This document shows, in pieces, positions 16,833-25,043 of a stretch of 64,000 nucleotides of DNA. Position numbers and translations under genes: made by a program. Origin of the DNA: Geomonas anaerohicana (lineage in GTDB: Bacteria > Desulfobacterota > Desulfuromonadia > Geobacterales > Geobacteraceae); assembly GCF_016458305.1 (NCBI RefSeq), contig NZ_JAEMHL010000002.1:248001-312000 (forward strand). The letters are read 5' to 3'. The first letter of the stretch is position 1; every line of letters starts with the position of its first letter. The notes beneath the pieces were generated by a model that was not told where the DNA came from, searched no databases, and was given only the letters and a program-made list of their open reading frames with translations.

Positions 16833-17906
16833 ATGGCATCACTGGATTTCGAACAGGAAAAAGCAATTTTCAACAAGTACTACGAGAGCAACCACAAGCA
16901 GTTGATCGCAGCGAAGGATGCATATCTCGGCATGATCAGGACCCTGATCCGGCAAAGCGATGTTGGTGAGGTCACCAAGATAGAAGGGCGCGTCAAGGAG
17001 AGAGAGGAATGCATAAAGAAGTTCCAGCGCAAGTATCAGGGCAAGCTCGAGGCGGACGAGCAACCCTACGCGATCAAGGACTTCATATCAGACTTGGTCG
17101 GCATCCGGGTCGTCTGCCTCTACGAGGATGAAGTCCCGGTCGTTTCGGCGCTGCTGCAACGGCACTATACGATACTGAACGTCACGGACAAGACGTCTGC
17201 AGTGGAGAGTACGGAAGACTCTTTTGGTTACAAAGGTCTGCACATGGACCTGGCGCTGGACCCGCAGGCTCCCTGCCTCGCCAAGCATCTTCCGCCGATG
17301 GAGATCAGCTTCGAGGTGCAGATTCGGTCACTGATTCAAGACGCGTGGAGCAGGCTGGACCACAAGATCAAGTACAAGAAATCGATCCCGGTGGATCTGA
17401 AGCGCAGGATCAATGTGCTCGCCGCCCTTTTCGAGCTTGCTGACCGTGAGTTCAAGGAGATCAGGAACGCGACTTCCGACCTGATGCAGCAGGCGACGGT
17501 TACCCAGATCGAACCGGAAGCGCCGGGCCAGGCGGTTACCGCAGGTGCGAGGACCGTGAACGCCTTTAACTTCATGCCCATTGCCGGGCACTTTTTCCGT
17601 GACTTCGTCTTCGACGATGAGAAGGTTGACGATTTCGTGCAGGACATACTGGAGCAAAACGGCAACCTGCAAAAGGCCGAACTACACAGGTGCCTGAACG
17701 AGAATCTGAAGGTCGTCAGGGAGTACCGCGACCGCATACTGACGGAAAATCCGGAGCGGACCTTCAGCGCCTACACCTCTATCAGACACTGTCTCTATCT
17801 CTACGATCCGGAGAAGTTCCCTCGCATCCTGTCCAGAAGGAACAGGGAACGTTTCGTCGCATGGATGAAGGCCAATCAGCCGGCACCTGAAACGTTACAG
17901 CCTTGA
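16833..17906 (+). CDS. RelA/SpoT-domain protein, probable (p)ppGpp synthetase
   Basis: A 357-residue cytoplasmic protein with a RelA_SpoT nucleotidyltransferase domain at residues ~20-190 and no HD hydrolase, TGS or ACT domain. The expected motifs are present: GRVK (RxK of the substrate loop), DLVGIRVV, FGYKGLHMDL (Tyr-x3-His) and FEVQIRSLIQDAW containing the essential Glu. The C-terminal ~150 residues are an unrecognised extension, longer than in most small alarmone synthetases (about 200-230 aa). Standalone synthetases with extra domains are sometimes toxins or phage-defence effectors, but no antitoxin partner is obvious here. Confidence 0.8.
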   Translation: MASLDFEQEKAIFNKYYESNHKQLIAAKDAYLGMIRTLIRQSDVGEVTKIEGRVKEREECIKKFQRKYQGKLEADEQPYAIKDFISDLVGIRVVCLYEDEVPVVSALLQRHYTILNVTDKTSAVESTEDSFGYKGLHMDLALDPQAPCLAKHLPPMEISFEVQIRSLIQDAWSRLDHKIKYKKSIPVDLKRRINVLAALFELADREFKEIRNATSDLMQQATVTQIEPEAPGQAVTAGARTVNAFNFMPIAGHFFRDFVFDDEKVDDFVQDILEQNGNLQKAELHRCLNENLKVVREYRDRILTENPERTFSAYTSIRHCLYLYDPEKFPRILSRRNRERFVAWMKANQPAPETLQP

Positions 17907-17980
17907 TCCCCTGTTTCTGATCCGCACCAGGTCGTGAGCCTTGTGACCAGGTGGGGGAGGACCGTGGCTTGGTCTTCTTT

Positions 17981-18025
17981 GGTTCGGGTTATCTCAGAAG
18001 TTCTTAGATTTGCTCCGTGGCCAAT
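17981..18025. repeat. 45-bp dispersed repeat (copy 2)
   Basis: Starts GGTTCGGGTTATCTCAGAAG and ends CTCCGTGGCCAAT. It matches the copy at 14259-14303 at 38 of 45 positions without gaps. It lies just before the 40-bp tandem array. Confidence 0.6.
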
Positions 18026-18090
18026 CGTGCCATGATCAAAGTGCGGGCCGGATCTGCGTCGTGAAGCTGGTTCGGCCTTTTTGTTTGAAA

Positions 18091-18600
18091 GGCTCGCCTG
18101 CGATTCGAAATCTCCGCTGCCGGTTTCAATTTCTCGCGAGCCATTCGGATTCCTTGCCGTAAGTTTTAACTGCTCGCCAGCGATTCGGATTCCTCGCCGT
18201 CGGTTTCAATTGCTCGCCAGCGATTTGAATTCCTCGCCGTCGGTTTTAATTTCTCGCCAGCGATTCGAATTCCTCGACGTCGGTTTTAATTGCTCGCCAG
18301 CAATTTGAATTCCTCGCCGTCGGTTTTAATTTCTTGCCAGCAATTCGAATTCTCCGCCGCCGATTTTAATTTCTCGTCAGCGATTCGAATTCTCGGCCGC
18401 CGGTTTTAATTGGTTGTCAGTGATTCGAATTCTTGGCCGCCGATTTTATTTGCTCGCCAGCGATTCAAAATCTCCGCCGCCAGCTTTAATTGCTCTCGAC
18501 CAATTTGAATTCTGCACCGCCCGTTTTTATCGCTCCCTAACAATTTCGAATTCTCTGCCGTGAATTTTAAATGCTAGTCCGCGATTCCAACTCCTCACCA
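18091..18600. repeat. 40-bp tandem repeat array built from 20-bp half units
   Basis: Units begin at 18101 and recur every 40 bp without an indel for eleven units, with a 1-nt shift in the twelfth and partial units at both ends. The consensus first half is CGATTCGAATTCCTCGCCGT and the second half CGGTTTTAATTGCTCGCCAG. The halves resemble each other, so the basic period is 20 bp with an AATT core in each. Unit length is not a multiple of three and divergence is spread over the unit, so the array is non-coding. The central units are the most alike and the edges have decayed. Confidence 0.95.
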
Positions 18601-18767
18601 CAGTTGATACAAGTGCCGCCTTCCGCCTCGGGTGTAGTTGCAGGCAGCAGCGCGAGGAACGCTTCGGCGGCTCGGGAGAGATAACCCATGATAGTTATAC
18701 AAGAACCACTGCCCACAGACAACCGTGTAGGCGGCCTCTGTTGTGGAAGACCATAACAATTCCACAT
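18567..18767 (-). CDS. Small hypothetical protein with CxxC, doubtful
   Basis: A possible 66-residue product. AGGAG lies about 10 nt before its ATG. The C-terminal part GGTCINCGEELESRTSI resembles half of a zinc ribbon. The 3' end runs into the tandem repeat array, so it may be the remnant of a longer gene that the array replaced. No family was recognised. Confidence 0.25.
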   Translation of the reverse strand: MWNCYGLPQQRPPTRLSVGSGSCITIMGYLSRAAEAFLALLPATTPEAEGGTCINCGEELESRTSI

Positions 18768-18944
18768 ACCGCCTTAACTCCTGAGCAGCCCCTTCGTTTC
18801 AGTCTCCGCTCCTCCCGTGCCTCAATGACCGACAAGTCAGAATCTCCAAAAGTAATAAATTAGAAACATTTACATTAGAGATGAATTAGGATAAGTTGAC
18901 AGTCCCTCTGGCACTGGCGCCTCATTACAAACAGTGGAGGCCAC

Positions 18945-19247
18945 ATGGATGAGAGATATCGGATGGTAAATGACTGCGTGCAAGCGCTGCGCAAAAAGTC
19001 TTCACCCCACAAGCGACAGTTCGAGCTTGAGGTGAAATTCCTGCGGTTAAGGGTAGAACTCTTGAAGCACCAAGGGGAGTCGAGCGAGGTTGAGGAGGCG
19101 GCTTTTCTTCACAAGCTCAAGCTTCTGGTGGAGGAGTTTGTTGCCGGTCTTTCATCCGAAGACACATCCGGCGAGATATTACAGGGCATCGACACCATCA
19201 TGACCCGGATTTGCGTCTCCCCGGCGTGGGATGCCTCCCCCGCGTAG
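18945..19247 (+). CDS. Hypothetical helical protein
   Basis: A 100-residue soluble protein rich in Glu, Lys and Leu. It probably forms long helices (FELEVKFLRLRVELLKHQGE, then EEAAFLHKLKLLVEEFVAGL). GTGGAGG precedes the ATG by about 5 nt. It is followed by a single-domain response regulator. No family was recognised. Confidence 0.6.
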   Translation: MDERYRMVNDCVQALRKKSSPHKRQFELEVKFLRLRVELLKHQGESSEVEEAAFLHKLKLLVEEFVAGLSSEDTSGEILQGIDTIMTRICVSPAWDASPA

Positions 19248-19340
19248 CGCCGATACCGGTTCTCTCCTGTCGGTTGCTTCGAATTGGCGATATACAGGTG
19301 GGCGGTCGATCATGCATGATTTTAGCTGGAGGGTGTTGTT

Positions 19341-19715
19341 GTGATACAGGGAGAGCCTGCAGGTGGGAAAACGATCCTTCTCGTAGATGATGAGGAGCAA
19401 ATACGGTCGATGCTTTGTGCTCTCCTGGTTCGCAACGGTTACCAGGTGATACAGGCTGATGACGGCCTGGATGCACTGGAAAAGTTCAAGCTCAACCTCG
19501 AAGCAATAAACCTGGTCGTAACAGACGTCGTTATGCCGCGTCTGGACGGTCTGGCGAGCATAAAGATAATGAGGGCCATCACCCCATGCCTAAAAGTTCT
19601 GGTTATGAGCGGGTATGCCTTAGACCAACCGCCGCCTGATGGCGTCAGTCTCATCCCCAAACCCTTCACCCCTGCCGGCTTTCTTGAAGCCGTTCGCTCC
19701 ACGTTGGATGGCTAG
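19341..19715 (+). CDS. Single-domain response regulator (CheY-like receiver)
   Basis: A 124-residue receiver domain with no output domain. Acidic residues are in LVDDEEQ, the phospho-acceptor is Asp in VVTDVVMPRLDG, Ser is in VMSGYA, and Lys is in LIPKPFTP. All four conserved positions are present, so it should be phosphorylatable. The start is GTG at 19341 with GGAGGG 7 nt upstream. No kinase is adjacent. The orphan PAS/GAF kinase at 6880 is a possible but unproven partner. Confidence 0.88.
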   Translation: MIQGEPAGGKTILLVDDEEQIRSMLCALLVRNGYQVIQADDGLDALEKFKLNLEAINLVVTDVVMPRLDGLASIKIMRAITPCLKVLVMSGYALDQPPPDGVSLIPKPFTPAGFLEAVRSTLDG

Positions 19716-19727
19716 CGAGAAACGGCC

Positions 19728-19997
19728 TCAGCCGGATAACCCATTCCTCTGCCTAACCCTGTCTGCGAAGCTCTGGTCCGTTTTCACCTTGGTGTAGAAG
19801 CTATGTGATGACATGGCTATGCCTATATCCTGCAGGACACTGTAGTATCCTTCTTCGTCTTCACCCTCTAGTTGCACCCGGTATTCCTGAATGTTACCTT
19901 TCCAGTTGGTAAGTTTCTCGAAATTACCATCGGGATAGCGGTCGCGTAGTTCAAGAAGTTCTGCAGGTGCTAGGAGCAGGATGTCAGTGATGCTCAC
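19728..19997 (-). CDS. Hypothetical protein
   Basis: An 89-residue acidic protein starting with GTG, preceded by GGAGG 6 nt upstream on the minus strand. Its N-terminal half (ILLLAPAELLELRDRYPDGN) resembles the start of small uncharacterised proteins. No motif or membrane segment was seen. It converges on the receiver gene with 12 bp between the stops. Confidence 0.55.
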   Translation of the reverse strand: MSITDILLLAPAELLELRDRYPDGNFEKLTNWKGNIQEYRVQLEGEDEEGYYSVLQDIGIAMSSHSFYTKVKTDQSFADRVRQRNGLSG

Positions 19998-20271
19998 CGT
20001 TTTCCTCCATTATTTTAGGACCACTGCCCGCATCCTAAGCGCAATCGTATAAGCTCGTATCTCTCGTACCAATCTACATCAAGTTTCCCGTTCGGAAATG
20101 CAGGAATTCTCTCATATTGAGGCAGTACTTTCCTGGAAATATGTGACAGGGAGGCCTACAACGCCTACAACATGAATACAGATACGAGTAGCTCCACCTC
20201 GAATGAAATTGTTGTCCCTCTCCTGGGCGATTCCATCGTGGCCTGCATTGCTTCGGTCTGCCATAGATGCA

Positions 20272-20322
20272 AAAAGCCGGGACCTCAATACCCGAAGATA
20301 TTTCAGTAACCCGGCTTTCTTG
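20272..20322. terminator. Probable bidirectional terminator hairpin
   Basis: AAAGCCGGG at 20272 pairs with CCCGGCTTT near 20310-20319 across a ~29-nt loop, with a run of A on one side and TCTT on the other. It lies in an otherwise gene-free gap of about 450 bp (19998-20450), where nothing else was recognised. Confidence 0.5.
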
Positions 20323-20450
20323 ATTCCCGTATCATCCTGTGAGTGCTTAGACTGACTATTTCCTCGCTAGAACCTTTTTAAGAGCACTCAGTCGCCGTTC
20401 AAGTCGGGGCACCTCGAAGATGAGATACGTCAGCAGGCTGCGGCGGTGAC

Positions 20451-20849
20451 TTATCTCCCAGCCTTGAGCAGGTCCCTGATCTCGGTGAGGAGTAGCTCTT
20501 CCTTGGTAGGTGCAGGCGGCGGTGCTGCGGCTTCCTTTTTCTTGAGCGAATTAATCCCTTTGATCGCAGCAAACACTGCAGCAGCGATGATAATGAAGTC
20601 GATGATGGTCTGGATGAACTTGCCGTAACTGATCAGTACCGGTGGTTTATTGCCGACACCCTCCTTCACCACGATGGAAAGCTGGGAGAAATCGACTCCC
20701 CCCACTAAGGCTCCGATGGGCGGCATGACGACGTCGCCGACGAAGGACGACACGATCTTCGCGAATGCCGCACCGATGATGATGCCTACCGCCATATCCA
20801 CAACATTGCCTTTTACCGCGAATTCCTTGAACTCTTTGACGATGCTCAT
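20451..20849 (-). CDS. mscL: Large-conductance mechanosensitive channel
   Basis: A 132-residue MscL, the homopentameric inner-membrane channel that opens under membrane tension during osmotic downshock. The N-terminal amphipathic helix and TM1 are clear ([36 protein letters not shown]). TM2 is [18 protein letters not shown]. The C-terminal bundle ends [19 protein letters not shown] precedes the ATG at 20849 by about 7 nt. An in-frame upstream extension has no ribosome site. Confidence 0.97.
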   Translation of the reverse strand: MSIVKEFKEFAVKGNVVDMAVGIIIGAAFAKIVSSFVGDVVMPPIGALVGGVDFSQLSIVVKEGVGNKPPVLISYGKFIQTIIDFIIIAAAVFAAIKGINSLKKKEAAAPPPAPTKEELLLTEIRDLLKAGR

Positions 20850-21079
20850 AGTCTCGCCCTCCGTGAAGAATAACGATTTGGGTTGCGTTGACAATCGCGA
20901 GAGGCTGGCCACTCGCGTAGGTTGCCGGCATGGACACCATGTCCGTCAAGAAGGTGCAGCGAGCCGCACAGGACTTGGCGGTCCCATGGGATTTCATTGA
21001 CGTTAATAATTCTGATTTGGGGCAAACGGCATTCAGTCATAGTCAACTGCATCGAGGATATCACTGGATATTTTGGCGG

Positions 21080-21115
21080 CAAGCAGAACACCCATGTTAA
21101 AGGGTGTTCTGCTTG
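21080..21115. terminator. Hairpin downstream of the OmpA-family gene
   Basis: A perfect 14-bp inverted repeat, CAAGCAGAACACCC / GGGTGTTCTGCTTG, with an 8-nt loop lies just past the stop of the OmpA-family gene. Neither side carries a strong T-run, so it may protect the mRNA 3' end as much as terminate. Confidence 0.55.
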
Positions 21116-21136
21116 TTAACATGCCGGGCTGCACTA

Positions 21137-22465
21137 CTACTTATTGTTGCAGGTGAAGTTGGATTCAATGCGGCGGTTCTTTGCCTTGCCCGCTTTGGTT
21201 TTGTTGCTGGCGACCGGCTTGGTCGGACCGTAGCCAACGGCCTTGATCCGGTCCGGGGCGATGCCGAACTCCTTGACCAGGTAGTTGCGTATCGTGTCGG
21301 CACGCCGCTGGGACAGTTTCATGTTGAAGGCCTTAGGGCCGACGTTGTCGGTGTGCCCCTCGATGAGCCCTTTTGCCTCCGGGAACTCCTTCAGGAAATC
21401 GGCCAGAGTTTTCAATTCGTCGCGGTACTGGGGTTTGAGGTCGGCCTTGTTGGTATCGAACTGGACGTTGATCACCGCGGGGCGGCACAGCTTCGGGGCC
21501 GGAGCCGGAGCCGGAGCCGGAGCCGGGGGCGCTGCCACTACCGGCGCAGGAGCGACTACCGCAACCCTGGCTGCGCTCTCTGCACTGCCGCCGGCGCCAT
21601 TGCAGGTCAGCGTGTAGGCGCCATTGTCGGCAGGGGTGATGGTCATGGAACCCTGGGGGGGGACGGCGCCGATCTCAGGCTGGATCCTGCAGTCGGTGGC
21701 GTTTTTCGAGCTCCACGACAAGGTGGCCGTTTCCCCCCTGGTGATCGAACCCGGCGCGACCGACAGGTTCGCGGACGGAGCCGGCGGCACCGGGGCGGGG
21801 GCGGGAGCAAGCACAGGCGCCGGAGCCGGTTTCGGTGCAGGAGCTGGAGCCGGGGCCGGCTCGGCAACCTTCGCCGGCACGGGTACCGGAGCCGCTACCG
21901 GTGCGGGAGTTCCCTTGCCGCCAAAGAGGAAGGTCAAACCGGCGGTGTATTCCCAGTTGTACTTGGGCTTGTCCGGGCTCTCCAGCAAAAACAGCTGGCG
22001 GGCGTCGGCGCGCAGCGCTACCGAATCGGTCACGAAGTACTTGATGCCGCCACCTGCGTTGATGGTGGCGTCGGTGGTCCGGTCGCTGATCTTAAGACCG
22101 TCGTGGCCATGCCCATAGGTGATGCCGCCGCCGCCCACGGCAAGGTACGGCACCAGCGGTCCGTCCGGCATGAAGTTGTAGAGAACGTCCAGGCGGTAGG
22201 ACAGGGCGTTGACACTCCGGTCATTACGTGTTCCTTCGGTCGCCAGGAAATCGCCGACTGCTTCGACACCCCAGTTCTTGGTCAGGTCGTACCCCAAGCG
22301 GAGCCCAAACATGGGCGCGGTTTCCAGGTGTTGCTCTCCATCGAAGGTGTAACCACCAACGAAGGGAGAAACCGAAAACGCCCCCTCCCTCTCACCGGCG
22401 ACGGCAACTGACGCCATGGTGAGAACAGCAGCGCAAGCGAGCATCGATGACACAATTCTTTGCAT
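21137..22465 (-). CDS. OmpA-family outer membrane protein with Pro/Ala linker and Ig-like domain
   Basis: A 442-residue protein. A signal peptide ends near ASVAVA. An eight-strand OmpA/OprF-like beta-barrel spans residues ~25-195 (SPFVGGYTFDGEQHLE to YTAGLTFLF). A long PAPAPAP linker is broken by an Ig-like/PKD-type segment (ITRGETATLSWSSKNATDC). The C-terminus is an OmpA peptidoglycan-binding domain (VINVQFDTNKADLKPQYRDE, then IEGHTDNVGPKAFNMKLSQR). The barrel anchors in the outer membrane and the C-terminal domain grips peptidoglycan. The start at 22465 follows AAAGGAGG. Confidence 0.92.
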   Translation of the reverse strand: MQRIVSSMLACAAVLTMASVAVAGEREGAFSVSPFVGGYTFDGEQHLETAPMFGLRLGYDLTKNWGVEAVGDFLATEGTRNDRSVNALSYRLDVLYNFMPDGPLVPYLAVGGGGITYGHGHDGLKISDRTTDATINAGGGIKYFVTDSVALRADARQLFLLESPDKPKYNWEYTAGLTFLFGGKGTPAPVAAPVPVPAKVAEPAPAPAPAPKPAPAPVLAPAPAPVPPAPSANLSVAPGSITRGETATLSWSSKNATDCRIQPEIGAVPPQGSMTITPADNGAYTLTCNGAGGSAESAARVAVVAPAPVVAAPPAPAPAPAPAPKLCRPAVINVQFDTNKADLKPQYRDELKTLADFLKEFPEAKGLIEGHTDNVGPKAFNMKLSQRRADTIRNYLVKEFGIAPDRIKAVGYGPTKPVASNKTKAGKAKNRRIESNFTCNNK

Positions 22466-22492
22466 ACTTCCTCCTTTGAACATTATTGACAC

Positions 22493-23053
22493 TTCGAATG
22501 CCGACGGGCAAACAGCCCGACCCTATCACTCGGGGATGCCCTGATCAAGTACTTTTAACATAGCTTAAGTTTTTCAGGCTCATAGTGATGATAAAGGATG
22601 GCACTAAATCTGGTTGAGATCTGTGTGGATGTTGGTTGAGTTTAACGGCATCAGGAATTCACTGGTGTTAAGCTAGGTCTTTTCCCTGTATAGGTCAGTG
22701 TTGGTCGGACTGTTTCCTGGATACAGTCTGAGGATGATCGGTTAATTCAAGTGATGGTCTGTTGTAACATTATTTTTTCCGGCTTTTCGTTTCAAGGGCA
22801 GATTTCTTGCTGACGGCCATTGCCATGAAACTTCCGGACAGCTGAAGAACTGTTGGAAGAGGTTCGGCAGCAAGCATCTACACACAGCGCCGACCAGTGA
22901 CTCTTCACTGGCAAACCGCGCTGCCTTCCCCACCTGCTGCCTTCGTAATCCCATCTTCAGTCACGCCTTCACTCCCAGCCACTGTACCGACTAGACCAGT
23001 CAGCAACTGTGTGCCAGCAGGGAGAGACAGCCCTGTCACATCTTTATTTTTTA
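22493..23053. other. Gene-free region upstream of the OmpA-family gene
   Basis: About 560 bp between two divergent genes. It holds only short spurious frames. A small minus-strand frame at 22742-22954 has no ribosome site or recognisable sequence. Presumably it contains the promoter of the OmpA-family gene, but no convincing -35/-10 pair was picked out. Confidence 0.5.
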
Positions 23054-23081
23054 TTGACATTGGTAAAAGTTAATTTAATCT
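23054..23081 (+). promoter_or_regulatory. Sigma-70-type promoter of the MucR-family gene
   Basis: TTGACA (23054-23059), a 16-bp spacer and TAATCT (23076-23081) lie 35 bp upstream of the MucR-type start in AT-rich DNA. Confidence 0.65.
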
Positions 23082-23115
23082 GATCACTGCAAATCGACAT
23101 CGGGAGAGAATGCCT

Positions 23116-23556
23116 ATGAACGGTCTGATAGAAGCAGTAGGACAGATAGTCGCGGCACACGCTTCAAAAAGCCCCATGACCTCGGAGGAAATTGTCGCTG
23201 AAATCGCCAAGGTCCATAGCACGCTTTCCACCTTGAACGACGACTCACACCCTAAGACAGTGGCTTTGCCTGCTGTGCCCATCCACAAGGCCTTCAGGAA
23301 ATCCGAAGTAATATGCCTGTTGTGTGGCAAGGCAATGAAGTCGTTGACCCGGCACCTGGCAACTACGCACGCCATGAAGCCTAAGGAGTATCGGAACAGG
23401 TTCGGCATTCCTCGCCAGCAGTCCCTCACTGCCCTCAGTTTTTCGGCGCTGCGTCGTGACATGGCGATCGCCCGCGGACTGCCAGGCTACCTGGTGAAGG
23501 CCCGTGCCGTCCGGCAAGAAAACCTGAGCGCCAAGAGAACGGCCGGCAGGGCCTAA
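23116..23556 (+). CDS. MucR/Ros-family transcriptional regulator
   Basis: A 146-residue regulator with the MucR zinc finger. ICLLCGKAMKSLTRHLATTH holds the C-x2-C and H-x4-H ligands, followed by the family's KEYRNRFGIP segment. The N-terminal part (LIEAVGQIVAAHASKSPMTS) is the usual oligomerisation region. MucR proteins are H-NS-like repressors of AT-rich genes in alphaproteobacteria. In Geobacter relatives the targets are unknown. Two in-frame ATGs exist at 23110 and 23116. The second has the better spacing from GGGAG. Confidence 0.87.
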   Translation: MNGLIEAVGQIVAAHASKSPMTSEEIVAEIAKVHSTLSTLNDDSHPKTVALPAVPIHKAFRKSEVICLLCGKAMKSLTRHLATTHAMKPKEYRNRFGIPRQQSLTALSFSALRRDMAIARGLPGYLVKARAVRQENLSAKRTAGRA

Positions 23557-23697
23557 AACGTGATGCCGAGCCGCAGAAAGCAACAGGTGGCGCGCCGAAC
23601 TCCTATAGTTCCATGGTGTGGGTTAAGGCCGTCTTTGGGGTGACCCTGAAGTTCTTGTGAATTTAATACAATGGCTAATACACATGCGAGGTTGCCA

Positions 23698-24054
23698 ATG
23701 CAAAAGCCGCTTATCATGATAGGTGTAATCGTTGTTGCTTCCATAGGTATAGGATACGGGCTGGAAAACAGCGGCAGCACTATCCCTCCGGCCCCAGTTC
23801 ATGTGGCACCGGTACGCACATCAGATAGTGGCGAGTATCGGTTAGTAAAACTCCCTTCGCAGTTGCAAGCTGCAAGGAGTCCAGGTGTAGAGGCACGTGA
23901 TGCAGCTGATGAGGCGGCTGATGCAGAGTGGCTGGAAAATGCTTCCATGGAAGATTTAATGCAGATGACTGCAGCTGCCGATACACATGACTGCGCAGAG
24001 GTATCACATTTGATACCAGAAGATGAAAAACTGCTGCTGAGTGAATTAAGATGA
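23698..24054 (+). CDS. Hypothetical protein with one N-terminal membrane segment
   Basis: A 118-residue protein. Residues ~4-22 (PLIMIGVIVVASIGIGYGL) form one membrane anchor or uncleaved signal. The rest is acidic (EARDAADEAADAEWLENASM) and probably periplasmic. GAGG lies 6 nt before the ATG at 23698. A more upstream ATG (23671) has no ribosome site. No family was recognised. Confidence 0.5.
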   Translation: MQKPLIMIGVIVVASIGIGYGLENSGSTIPPAPVHVAPVRTSDSGEYRLVKLPSQLQAARSPGVEARDAADEAADAEWLENASMEDLMQMTAAADTHDCAEVSHLIPEDEKLLLSELR

Positions 24055-24125
24055 TAAGCCTGCTCCCAAACTTCCGCAAAATGGCATGGATGCCCGTCGC
24101 GGAGGTAGATGTAGTGGGGGAGCTT

Positions 24126-24467
24126 CTACTTCCCCTCGTGCCGCCACTCGTAGAATCCCGACACCGGCACCACGCAGCGGCGGTACTTGTAGGCCTGGCG
24201 GAAAGACGGCTTCTCCCGGAGCGTCTCCGGGCGCGCGTTGATCATCTTGTAGGCGACCGTCCTCTCCTTGGCCCAGGCCGGAATCAGCCCCCAGTGCAAA
24301 AGGTCGAGCCGGTTCCCCCCGTCAGCCCCTTCCCGCGCCACCGCCGCCTGCTGGGTCGGCGCCACGTTGTAGCGGGACGCCAGCAGGGGAGGTTCGGCAA
24401 GCCCGAACGTCTGTAGAACGGAGGGGACGCTGGTAGCTTCTGTACCTTTCGGGCTGATAAGCTTCAT
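24126..24467 (-). pseudogene. SOS response-associated peptidase (SRAP/YedK) fragment
   Basis: The 113-residue frame contains the middle of an SRAP protein: SRYNVAPTQQAAV, LLHWGLIPAWAKE, MINARPETL, FRQAYKYRRCVVPVSGFYEW. SRAP proteins start MCGR and use Cys2 to crosslink abasic sites in ssDNA. Here that start is missing and replaced by MKLISPKGTEATSVP, encoded by an inserted hairpin repeat. The C-terminal ~90 residues, including the catalytic His region, are also gone because a stop follows WRHEGK. It is non-functional as an SRAP unless repurposed. Confidence 0.75.
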
Positions 24468-24485
24468 AAGCTACCTACGTCCCCT
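24421..24485. repeat. Hairpin repeat at the junction of two truncated genes
   Basis: Arms GAGGGGACGCTGGTAGCTTC (24421-24440) and AAGCTACCTACGTCCCCTC (24467-24485) pair with two mismatches around a ~26-nt loop. The element forms the false N-terminus of the SRAP fragment and the last codons of the neighbouring nuclease fragment. A related half-arm (AGCTTCTACTTCCCCTCGTG) lies at the other end of the SRAP fragment, about 24122-24141. Confidence 0.65.
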
Positions 24486-24727
24486 CGTCCTCCGTCCGCA
24501 AGATCAGCTATAGACCATGCGCTGAAATCTGCCTGGTTCTTTTTGCACTGACAGCAAATCAGGGTTCCGTCGGATTTGCCAATTACGACATCGTCTACTT
24601 GGTACGTTGTTGAATCTATTTCGATCCATTGAAATTCGGGATCAGATAAGACAGTCAATGCCCAGTCGAAGGCAATTAGGGTCTGATAAATATCGCCACG
24701 ATTGGAGCGTATTCCTGCTATGCTCAT
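24464..24727 (-). pseudogene. Truncated N-terminus of a Cap4-like nuclease / defence protein
   Basis: Eighty-seven residues beginning MSIAGIRSNRGDIYQTLIAF, with GAGG before the ATG. The sequence has the order expected of a PD-(D/E)XK domain of the Cap4/DUF4297 kind: YQTLIAFDWAL, WIEIDSTTYQVDDVVIG, then CQCKKNQ, giving acidic residues and Q-x-K. Such domains normally open proteins of 400 residues or more in CBASS, AVAST and other defence systems. This one stops 11 residues after entering unrelated sequence (GGRGDVGSL). The family call is from pattern and is not proven. Confidence 0.55.
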
Positions 24728-24826
24728 TCAGTCCTCAGATTTGTCTCTTAGTTCAGTTTAACCAACGTGGCCGAGGCGCACCGGCGGGGCGCAGCGGAGA
24801 CCGCGTGCCGCCGAGTGGTTGTGCCA

Positions 24827-25015
24827 TCAACTTTCTGGTGCTGTTTCGGATAGACGATCGGTGATCGTCTGCCATGTGTCTTTGTAAGTTGCAACATCTT
24901 CGGCGCTCCACCAGCAATCTAAAGCCTGCCAGTTCTTCCGCCTTTTTCCTTTAAGCCTCTCAAGCTCTTGAGTGTAGTGCTTTATTAGGATTTCTTGGAG
25001 CTGGTACTGCATCAT
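24827..25015 (-). CDS. Small hypothetical protein
   Basis: A 62-residue, Trp- and Lys-rich frame (YTQELERLKGKRRKNWQALD, then WWSAEDVATYKDTWQTIT). The ribosome site is weak. It lies among truncated defence-like genes and could itself be a remnant. No family was recognised. Confidence 0.35.
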   Translation of the reverse strand: MMQYQLQEILIKHYTQELERLKGKRRKNWQALDCWWSAEDVATYKDTWQTITDRLSETAPES

Positions 25016-25043
25016 TATGAAGAACTTATCGTCAATCCGACGT

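Noticed and set aside
18081-18308. 75-codon frame inside the tandem array
   Set aside because: The 40-bp unit shifts the reading frame every copy, so the apparent protein is an accident of the repeat.
18091-18600. CRISPR array
   Set aside because: There are no unique spacers. The whole 40 bp is repeated, with drift. No cas gene is nearby.
21104-22411. Large plus-strand frame opposite the OmpA-family gene
   Set aside because: It arises from the Pro/Ala-rich linker read in reverse (Gly/Arg repeats). The minus strand has a full signal peptide, barrel and OmpA domain.
22742-22954. Small minus-strand frame in the gap before the MucR-type gene
   Set aside because: No ribosome site, no domain and no supporting context.
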